Shown here: positions 1-9,152 of the stretch, piece by piece | Layout: every line of letters starts with the position of its first letter | How positions within the stretch are numbered: the first letter of the stretch is position 1 | NCBI GenBank assembly: GCA_943704525.1 | Contig: CALSCQ010002775.1 | Span: 1-16,201 of the forward strand | Direction of reading: 5' to 3' | Origin: Pigoraptor vietnamica | Taxonomy: Eukaryota; Opisthokonta; Filasterea | Length of the DNA stretch: 16,201 nucleotides | Made by a program: the position numbers and the translations under genes | The notes under the pieces: model-generated | What the model was told of the DNA's origin: nothing | What the model saw: the letters and a program-made list of their open reading frames with translations, nothing else | Databases searched by the model: none

Positions 1-17
1 CCCCCCCAACGCACACA

Positions 18-47
<30 letters not shown>
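1..47. repeat. Poly-C run and (CA)n microsatellite downstream of the MVD stop codon
   Basis: Seven C at the window edge are followed by CA-rich sequence and a (CA)n run to 47. It lies 3' of the MVD stop codon (87, minus strand), so it is in the 3' UTR or flanking DNA. Confidence 0.85.
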
Positions 48-49
<2 letters not shown>

Positions 50-86
50 CTTCTCATTGTTTTTTAGTGCGAACGAATGGGCTCCT

Positions 87-1690
87 TCACGCGCTTGCGA
101 CGGGATTTCCGTGCGCGTCCAGCAGCGAAGGACACGTCCCAGTGACGTCCTTGGGGCCCTCTCCCACCTGCGAATAGAGCACAGCCACTGTCAGGGTACA
201 CATAAACGGACACACGCACGCACAAAGACGCACGCCCAACGGGCACAAGCACGGCATAGATACGGAGCGAGCAAAACGCACCTTTGTGTGGAGAATGTAC
301 TTGAGGCCGTCCGTGTGCGTGGGCATGTTGATGGCGGCGAGGAGCTCCTTCGAGAGGGGCGCATCGCACGCGTGGGCGCCGAGAAGCCCCTTGTAGAATG
401 CGCTGCGAAAAGGTGGCAAATGTCAACAAGAATTGCAATGATGACTGTTCGGTCTCGGAACGGAATAAACGTGAGAACGGAGAAGAACATGCGTGTGCAG
501 CTGTGTGCAGCGGGCAAAGAACACGGCAGAATAGCAGGAGAACTACCGCCGAAGGCGCCACCCACCAATTTGGGTCCGACGGGGGCAAAAAGTGCCTCAA
601 GAGGGCGAGCACTTCAGGCACGTTTTCCCTAAGAAGGTATATCACGGCGTTTGGGCCGGCGTCGAACGTGTAGGCAGCCTAGCGAGTGCGAGCACGAGTG
701 AGCGGGAATAATGGCGAGAGGGTTCGTGAGCAAAACCAGATACACTCAACCACAGAGCACTCTAACACCAAACGCGCGAAGACACCGGCGCACATCAAAC
801 ACACGCATAGGCCGTGGCAAAGCGCCGTATCGCACACCACACGAAGACACTCTTGTCGCACATCAATACGCGGCTGCCAATCCATGCCACCGCAAGGCGC
901 ACCTTGACACACTTGTAGTAGGCGTTGTAACGCGTGATGATGTAGACGATTGTGCGCGAGACGTCGTTCATGTAAAAGATCGGCGGGTACGTGTCCAGAC
1001 ACACGGCGTGGAACTGGTTGCTGTCCTGCGCTCGCATTCCCAAGGGGCACACAATGCATGACGATTAGCTACACGTGCTGATGGAGCATGGGAGAGGCGC
1101 CGGCAGAAGAGAAGCATGATCGTACGCACGGCAGGGGGATTACCGGACAACACAAGCAACAACGTTCGCAATGGCGGCAAGCGAACCAATGGAAGATAAT
1201 TTGCAAGAGAGAAAGGGCAACGCGCTGTCGCAATGAGAGCCGTATACGGCGAGTTGCGCACCTGCATTGTGATGCGGCCGAACGACTCAAAGTCCCTCCT
1301 GCGAATGGCGTCCTCCATCTCTTGCATGCGCCGGGGGACCACGTGAGCAGCGCGGTGCTGCAGACAAACAACAGTACGGGGTCAGCCGTATGCGCACAAG
1401 CACACATACACACATGGCATATCCACGCACACCATGGCAAATCCCCACTCCACGTCAGTGTGCGCGCACGGGTGCGAGTGTCAATGGCGTACAACGCAAT
1501 CAGAGTGGAGGCGCACCTTGAGGAGCTCGCTTGTCTCGACGCTCGTCTGCATGCCCGATGTGCTGCTCGTGATCTTCTTGTGGTCGCTCACCTGCAACGC
1601 AAAATGAGTGCGATGAGCGCACGCGCAAACACTGAAAAATTACGGCGACACGCGCAAAATATAAGTACACACACCGACATCGTACACGCA

Positions 1691-1784
<94 letters not shown>

Positions 1785-3148
1785 GCACAATTCGCTGCAG
1801 CTTCCGTGACACATCGTCAGTACCGCAGACACACGAAGTCACCCACCACGGCGACGAGAATTTCCATCTCGGGCCAATGGCGCTCGTCCACCACCTGGAC
1901 ATCGCGCGCATTGGTTAGGCATTGCAAGCACCAACAGGCGCCAGCTACTCATCGACCACACAGAGACACAGACACACGCGCGCCACACCGCATAGAAGAC
2001 GCAGCGTACAGCGAGCACACGACAATCGCCACACACACACAGACACAGACACACACACAGACACACAGACACACACACATGACGTGACAACAAGCAGACA
2101 CACAGGGGCCACACCGCATAGCAAGACGCAGCGGTACGGCGACCACACAAGACATCGCCACACACACAGACAGTCACAGACACACATGGCGTGACGACAA
2201 GGAACAATAACCCACCTGCACCGCAATGCTGTCCTCGCCGTCGTCGCGCACGCCCATTTCCCACTTGACGAACCCGCCGTACACACTGCGGCAAGCACTG
2301 CCCGACCCAACTCTGCGCGCAGACACAGAAAACCCGAGTGAGACACACGACATGTAGAGACACGACGAACGGAATGCGCGTTATAATCTCAGAATCATTG
2401 CAAAAAGCTCGCTCTTCTCGCCGCGCACACACCGCGCAAGGGCCGAGATGTCCGTCTTGTCAGCGACGCCGTACAGCCGCGCGAGTGCATACACGAGGCA
2501 CGCATATCCCGCCGCAGACGATGCAAGCCCGGCGGCCGTGGGGAAGTTGTTCACGGAGCAAATGTGCACGCGAGCGGAGTCGTCGAGGTCAGGCGCAGTG
2601 CCGAGCGACTTAGCGCGGCGGCGGATTTCGCGGAGACAGTTGACGAGGCGCGGGTTGTTGATGTCCTCCTCCCTACCGAGTCGAACATATCAGTCAAGGG
2701 GACACACGGCACAGTCGTACAGAGAGAAGTTCACATGAAGAGCGGCTGTCGATGTGAAAAGCGCCCTTACGGCGGCAACGCTCAACACATGCGATCGACT
2801 GCAATGTTGAGGGAGTGCCGCCCACTTTCCGTTGAGCCAGATGCGGTCGGCCGCAAACGAGCGGCTTGCCATGACCGTCGTCGTCGTCTTGAGCTGTTCC
2901 GTGCTCAGCGTTGCGCTCAGCGACGAATTCACAGGCAGAATGAGCTCCTCATCGCGCTTGCCCCCTGTGTGTGATGCGCCACATTACGAGCGCGCCATGT
3001 GTCAATGCAGGCAACCAAAACATACACAAAGTGCCAAGTCTCTGAAGACTGAAACAGGGCGTGTAAGCAGCCACTCACAATACTTGATTACGGCGATGTT
3101 GACGGGCGCCGTGCACGTAACGGCACGCGGCGCGTGTCCCTCCACCAT
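87..3148 (-). CDS. MVD: Diphosphomevalonate decarboxylase (mevalonate pathway), 11 exons, 400 aa, complete
   Basis: This gene encodes the ATP-dependent GHMP-family enzyme that turns mevalonate diphosphate into isopentenyl diphosphate. Exons, read on the minus strand, are 3148-3079, 2964-2826, 2672-2433, 2312-2216, 1894-1847, 1591-1517, 1357-1262, 1025-903, 678-566, 402-282 and 167-87. The spliced CDS is 1203 bp and gives 400 aa, the same length as human MVD. Visible motifs are NIAVIKYWGKRDEE (residues 17-30), the ATP loop [17 protein letters not shown] (109-125), GSGSACR with the catalytic Arg158, [15 protein letters not shown], and FDAGPNAV with the catalytic Asp302. The C-terminus (VGEGP...) also matches the family. 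The ATG at 3148 is chosen because the following [15 protein letters not shown] aligns with the known N-terminus. All introns are GT-AG; two acceptors are TAG. No PTS1-like C-terminal tripeptide is seen, so a cytosolic enzyme is inferred. It is divergent from the diflavin reductase gene. Confidence 0.96.
1688..1782. repeat. Interrupted (CA)n microsatellite in MVD intron 5
   Basis: A CA tract of about 95 bp, broken by GACAGA and CGCA units, lies inside the intron 1846-1592. Confidence 0.92.
1971..2203. repeat. Imperfect tandem duplication in MVD intron 4
   Basis: Two copies share a core GCCACACCGCATAG, then AAGACGCAGC, a variable GTACRGCGA segment, ATCGCCACACACACA, and an end CACACATGRCGTGACRACAAG. 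Copy 1 is about 1971-2094 and copy 2 about 2097-2203. They differ by substitutions and by the length of the CA/CAGA tract. Confidence 0.85.
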
Positions 3149-3214
3149 GGCTGCGCCTGTGTGCAAACAACTCGACGAGCGTTCTTGCAGCTATCTTGAA
3201 GCATGCGCGAAGGT

Positions 3215-3443
<229 letters not shown>

Positions 3444-3490
3444 AAAAGTGAATGCACACGCATCCACCAAGTGGAGCACCGACGGCTGCG

Positions 3491-3495
3491 ATTGG
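3491..3495 (-). promoter_or_regulatory. Possible CCAAT box (inverted) in the divergent promoter
   Basis: ATTGG on the plus strand reads CCAAT on the minus strand, 195-199 bp before the NDOR1 start codon. CCAAT boxes are frequent in bidirectional eukaryotic promoters, but a 5-bp match has little weight. Confidence 0.2.
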
Positions 3496-3689
3496 TTGGC
3501 CACTCTCAGCTGAGAATGACCCGCGCACTTACATCCGGGGTGCACGTTACTGTGGCCTCTGACGCAAGCACACGTGCTGTTACCCTCAGGATGAGTCCCA
3601 ACCTCCCTCTTCCCCGACGGCACTTTGAACTCACAACCCTTCTCTTTCACAGCTGCATTTGACCAAAGACCGCGTTTGCTCTCGAGGAA

Positions 3690-6600
3690 ATGGTGCCCAC
3701 GACGCCGCTGGGGCGCGTCCTCTTCCTCTATGGCTCGCAAACGGGCAATGCAGAGTCCATAGCAACGGACCTTTCCGCCATTGCGGCGGACAAGGGATAC
3801 GCAACGGCGCTCTGCTGCGTCGACAAGTTCAACACAGAGGTGCGCGGCTGTGTGTGCGTGTCTTCAGCTGTGTTTGATCTGCGCTGTTGGTCTGGCTTGC
3901 GTAGTTGATGTCTTTGGGATGCATTCATAAAATGCAAGTTCTGCTGGTGTCGCTCAAGCTGCGCACGGGGGTGTGTGTACGTGATGGCATGCCAGTTCTT
4001 ATGTTACGCTTGCCAGTTCACCCTCGCCGACGAGCGCGTCGTTGTGTTTGTCGTTGCTACGCACTTTGACGGCGATCCCCCGGACAACACGGCGTCCTTC
4101 TGGCGGTTTCTGAAGCGCAAGACGCACGCGGCCGATTATCTAAAGAATGTTTCGTACACTGTGTTGGGTGGGTATAATGATGCCACGGCATGCTGCGTGT
4201 ATGTGCGTGCGCGCGTGCGAGTGGAGGAGCAGTATGCTCACAGTGCACATTCTGCGGCTCTGCGTCTTTTGCGTGTGCATGGTTTCGCTGTGCGTGTCAG
4301 TGCACGTGCTTACTGTGGGCATCGCAGGACTCGGCGACACAAATTTCACCAATTTCTGCGCCATGGGACGTAATTTGGACAAGAGGATGCAAGAGCTCGG
4401 TGCCACTCCGTTCTACGCGTTGGGGAAGGCCGACGACGCCGTCGGGTGAGTGCGAGCACGCGTGTGTAATGTGTGCCTCTCTCTCATATTTACATTCACT
4501 TTCGCCGGATGTGAACCAATGTACGTCCCCGTGTGCTTCAATTGCGCTATGCATGCACGTCTACTGGCGACATGCATATGCGGCATGGACTCGACAGCGT
4601 GGACGAGTCCTTTCTGATTCTCTCTCCTTTGGCCAGGCTCGAGAAGGTGGTTGAGCCGTGGATTGCCGGGCTGTGGGACGCACTCGCAGCTGCCGTGTCG
4701 AAAGCATACGCGCAAGGCACAGCGGCGCCCGCGCCCGCACTCTCTCCCTCTTCCGCCGTCCCCTCCGCGGCCCCTGCTGCTATGGACGCCGTCCCAGCGA
4801 AGACCGTTCTTGAAGTAACGGACCCTACAAACGATCTCGCGCGCCTCACCATCGCATCCCCGACGCCGGCCGCAGCAGTGCCAGCAGCACAAGCGGCTCT
4901 ACCTGCTGGCCTTCCACGGCTGCCCGTGGCGTTCCTTCAGCTGAATGCGTGCGCAATGGAGAGTGTGCCCGTGCGGGACGACGGTTGGGGCCTCTCTCGG
5001 CCGGGTTTTGTGCCTGCCGAACTCGTCGCGGCGAGGCGGCTCACTGCTGCGGATGCGGCGCGGACGACGCTTGAGCTTAGAATTGAGGCGCGGTGCGTTG
5101 TGACGGACATTAGTGAAGGGGACGAAGGGGAGGGAACGGCGCGGGCGAACGGCGGTGTCGCAGGCGGGGATGCGCTGTCGGCGGTACCTGAGCCTGGCGA
5201 CGCGATTGCTGTGACGTGTGGGAATGACGTGTCGGAGGTGGACGCCATTCTGCGGCTGATTGGGCAGGACCCGAGTGCAGCTGTTGTGGGCGCGCTGCTT
5301 GCCGACGCGCCAAAGGGTGAGCGTTGTGGCCGTGAAAGCGGACGCTGAGAGCGGAGAGTGCGGGAAGGGGGAGCATGAAGGAGTGAGAGTGTTCCGTGTG
5401 TGCGTGTGCGTGTGCCTGTGCATGTGCCTCTGTGCGTATGCATGTGCTCGCGGGTGACCATTTGTGGCGATTCATTTTCACGTGCGTGTACTGAATGAGG
5501 TTTCTACATTGCAGGCTCGATTGTGCCTCCGCACCTCTCTGCGCCCATTTCGGCGCGCGATGTCCTCACTTTCCACTGCGATGTTCGCGCGGCGCCGAAG
5601 AAGGCGTTCCTTCGGGCAATGGCCGAATACGCTACGGGTCCGGACAGGGACAGCCTGCTCCTGCTCTGCAGCCGAGACGGTACGTGCGTGTGTGCGTGCG
5701 TGTGTGCGTGCGTGCGTGCGTGTGCGGACTATCATGCAGTGCACACCGTTGTGTACTCAATGTTACGCAGATGGACGGGCGGCACGTGATGCACCCACAT
5801 ACAACTCACACGCGTCGCTCTCTCTCAGGAGCGTCCAAGTATAACGCAATGCTGGCCGAAGAGCGCCACACTCTTCTCCACCTTCTCGTCGCCCATCCCT
5901 CTCTGCGACCGCCCTTCGCGCGCCTCTGCGAACTGCTTCCACCCCTTGCCCCGCGGTATTACTCGATATCGCGCCTGCCGCAATTCGACGCCGTTCGCTC
6001 CATCGTGTCTCTCTCCTTCGCCTTCAACGTCCTCTCGTTTGCCGACGACAAACTTCCCGTCGCGCGCAAGGGAGTATGCACGGGCTACCTCGAGGCACTC
6101 TCTCAACCATTCCTTAACGGGAACACTTCACCCGACGACGCGCACGGTCGCGTGTGGATTGCGCCGCGGAAGCCTTCTCCGGGACACGTTTTCCGCGCCC
6201 CACGCAGCCTCGCCACGCCCGCGATCCTCATAGGACCGGGCACTGGCGTGGCCCCCTTTGTCGGCTTTCTGGAGGCGCGGCGGGCGTCAATGGTAGCCGC
6301 TGGCGAGGACGCGGTGTGCGGGGACTGGTGGCTGTTTTTCGGCTGTCGAGACGAGAGCCACTTTATCTTCGAGGAAGACCTGTTCGGTTTTGCCTTAGAC
6401 GGGACGCTGTCGCACTTTGAGCTGTGCATGTCGCGCGGCGTTCCGAAGGCACGCCCGGGGCGACCGGCGACGCGTCGTGCGACGGCGGAGAATGCACTGG
6501 AGAGGCGCTATGTGAAGGACTCCATAGCGGAAGTGGGCGACGAAGTGTGGCGGCTCATTCAGGCCGGCGCTGCCGTGTTCGTCTGCGGGTGAGCACCCTG

Positions 6601-6873
6601 GATTCCTGGCGACTGTGCGCGCGTAAGGGCGGGTTGCGATGCGCCTCTTTCCGTTCTCTGTGTCACGTGCATTTCGACAGCTTCTGTTTACCACCTCTCA
6701 TTGTCATGCGTCTGCGCACACACCGCAGGGACGCGCGTAACATGGCCGTCGACGTGCACCGTGCGCTGGTGAAGGCAGTGGCGACCCACGGCGGGCGCGA
6801 AGAGGCGGATGCCGACGCGTACCTCAAGCAGCTGGCTGCGGAGGGGCGATACCTAAGGGACGTGTGGGCATGA
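3690..6873 (+). CDS. NDOR1: NADPH-dependent diflavin oxidoreductase, NDOR1/Tah18 family, 7 exons, 722 aa, complete
   Basis: In this family the enzyme passes electrons from NADPH through FAD and FMN to the Dre2/CIAPIN1 Fe-S protein in cytosolic iron-sulfur cluster assembly. Exons are 3690-3839, 4017-4167, 4328-4445, 4637-5316, 5515-5679, 5829-6588 and 6729-6873, with all phases matching. The flavodoxin part has YGSQTGNAES (14-23, FMN phosphate loop), ATHFDGDPPDN (64-74) and GLGDTNFTNFC (101-111). The FNR-like part has EPGDAI (325-330), RYYSIS (464-469, FAD), GVCTGYL (503-509), GPGTGVAP (557-564, NADPH) and FFGCR (591-595). The end, DAYLKQLAAEGRY...VWA, matches the NDOR1 tail with its terminal aromatic residue. 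There is no membrane anchor, which separates it from cytochrome P450 reductase. It is longer than the roughly 600-aa family norm because of an Ala/Pro-rich linker (about 150-220) and a Gly/Ala loop near 300-320. Confidence 0.94.
5395..5450. repeat. TG-rich imperfect microsatellite in NDOR1 intron 4
   Basis: GTGTGCGTGTGC-type units with scattered substitutions lie in the intron 5317-5514. Confidence 0.8.
5681..5726. repeat. GTGC/GTGT-rich repeat at the start of NDOR1 intron 5
   Basis: The repeat begins directly at the donor (GTACGTGCGTG...), in the intron 5680-5828. Confidence 0.85.
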
Positions 6874-8058
6874 CTGAGCCCCGCAAAGTAAATCGTCTGC
6901 TGAGCAGAGAATTGCCAGCCTTTCACCGGCCAATCACGGTGGAATTGTATCTATCCCATCGATCGCGCTCGCTTCAGTTCGTGTTATGCTCAAGTTTTGC
7001 ATACCGAGTCACACACTGTTGGGCGTATTGCGACATTTTGCAGTTCACCTACCCAGGAGCTAAGGACTACTGAACTTCAGTGTGTAGCTCTTGACCCATA
7101 CGGAATTGCCAACGCAACCACTTCGTCCCTAAGCTCCGAATGGCGCAAGACCACACCAAACGCGGGCCATAAAATGGTTGCAAACGAGTTGCGAAAATTG
7201 ACTAAATTCAAATGTTCTATATGACTGGTTTTCCCCTCTGTATTAATGCCGGCATTGGACTTGTAAACTCTTGGTATAGCCAATTCTGAGCGCGCTTGTC
7301 CTCGGGTATTTCGCATTCACCTCCCCGTGGTCTGGATGAATTCTGCACGTGGAGCGCTCCTTATACTGTTCTCCTGTCACCTCTAAACCAAGGTAGGGAC
7401 TTTTACTCTATTCCACCCAGGGTCGGTGAATCCATATTTGTAAAACATGTGCGAAAAAAGGGCGTTATCGTCCGCACGCGACTTTGATGAAAACGTCACA
7501 ATCCCATTGCGGTTTGCAGCGCAACTCACAAGGGGGCAGGTGTGCGAAAGTGCGGAAATCGCGCACTTGTTCCCGTCTCCATTCGTGGTTCCGCACACTG
7601 AAAAGCGACAGCGACATCCCAAGTGAGAGAGGCCGGTGTGGGGCGACTGCGACTGCGCGGCTGATGCTCACACTTTTGCGCCGGCGCTCATCTGCATCGA
7701 CGTGACGTGCGGGACGGTGTGTCATCAAGCATCGTCCGCTGGTCGCGCGCAGGCGGGGGCGGCGCACGCAATCACGTGCTTGGACATTACGCATCTTCGG
7801 ACGACGTTCGAAACGGACGTCCTCGTGCACTATCCCCGCACTCAGTTTAGTGTTAAGTAGACACACGGAGCAAGGGATAAGGCCACTCTCTCTGCGACCA
7901 TCAACTCCATCGGACTGTGGCTTATTCAACGCGCCTCTACGCGTCAACGGTCGGCGTCCTGTTTCGAGTGTGAGATGGACCCTCGACCACGCCACTCATA
8001 GCGCAATAGCGCACTTGACGACTTGAAACTCTGTTGATCTTTCGGTGCGACGAGGACG
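6874..8058. other. Intergenic region, 1185 bp, no gene recognised; contains the presumed NDOR1 3' end and histidine kinase promoter
   Basis: The stretch from about 6880 to 7500 is visibly richer in A+T than the flanking genes and has no CA/TG microsatellite. I found no conserved protein motif in either strand, no convincing tRNA, and no AATAAA signal near the NDOR1 stop codon. The part closer to the kinase gene is GC-rich and has the palindromes CACGTG (7773-7778) and GGACGTCC (7815-7822), which could be bZIP or bHLH sites; this is only a motif match. A fast-evolving or non-coding RNA gene cannot be excluded. Confidence 0.5.
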
Positions 8059-9116
8059 ATGGCGTCTGCGCCGACTCATGGCGACAGTCGAGCGCTCCGT
8101 TCGTTGCGTCTCTCGCGTTGTGCGGCATTCGTCCTCGCAGTGCTCGTCGGCGCTTTGTTTTGCGGCACAAGCGGTGCTGCTCTTCCGCTGCCCGATTCTC
8201 CGCTCGCAGACGTGCCGCAAGGGCGATTTCAGTCTTCGACGCCCGCGCCGTCGCCGACACATGGTGAGAGCGACAGCGCCGTTGGAAATGAGGGCGATAC
8301 AGCGGAGGATGGCGACGCTTTTGCGTGGATTTCGGGTGTGCGCTTTACGCCCGACGCCGTCAACGGGACTCTGCGCATGCGCGCACTGTTAATCGCGCCT
8401 TCGCCGTCGACGAATGTTTCCGAGGGGCTCTTTGCTTGCGCGGCCACCGTGACGGCGCCTAACGGAACACTCATTGCGAGTGTGCCAATGTCCTTTGAGG
8501 CTCCGCGTGGGTTGCAGTTGAGCGCATCTCCACGCGTGTATGAGGGTGGGTACGCAGTCGCGAGCACGTCGCACACACTCTGTTTGCGCCCCTGATTGTT
8601 TTGGCGTTTCCGCCGTCACTGCAGCAAGTCAACTTTCTGTGTGCGCGTATTTTTTTTTTTTTGTTTCATCGTTTTCTCCTTCTTTTCGTTTGTATTCCTC
8701 GTTTTATACTTTAGCTTATTTTGACCTGTATTTTGCGTTCGCAGGTGTGCTCTACAACGCTTCGTCTCTTCGGTCGTTCGCATACTATGTCGAGTGCACC
8801 TCAACTGTGGAGGCCATTGCACAACCACAACCGCACGGAACGGCGCCGCTGCGGGTCCGCTACCCGCTCGAAGGCGTTGTCGTCGTTACTTTGTTTCGAG
8901 ATGCGTCGACGTCTCTCTTGGGCGATGCGCTGGGTGGGCCTCCGGCTTCTTAATGCCGGCGCTCGCATAGAAGCACATACGAGCACACGCACACACACAC
9001 GCACAAAACACGCGCGCGCACACACACACGCACAAAACACGCGCGCGCACACACACACGCACAAAAGCACGCACGCACACACGCACAAAAACACGCACGC
9101 ACACACACACACACAT

Positions 9117-9152
<36 letters not shown>

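Noticed and set aside
1-47. Possible telomeric or CRISPR-like array at the left edge
   Set aside because: It is poly-C followed by a plain CA microsatellite with no spacer structure and no telomere-type unit.
1088-1918. 276-aa plus-strand open frame
   Set aside because: It runs antisense across MVD exons 5-7 and a (CA)n intron; the conserved protein is on the minus strand.
3690-6873. Cytochrome P450 reductase or nitric oxide synthase reductase domain
   Set aside because: There is no N-terminal membrane anchor and no oxygenase domain, and the C-terminal DAYLKQLAAEGRY...VWA matches the NDOR1/Tah18 type.
7548-7568. Seven-base-pair stem (AAGTGCG/CGCACTT) with a seven-base loop
   Set aside because: A stem this short is expected by chance in 16 kb, and nothing around it supports an RNA gene or terminator.
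7800-7825. GTTCGAAA resembling a tRNA T-loop
   Set aside because: The flanking bases do not form a T-stem, and no acceptor or anticodon arm could be placed around it.
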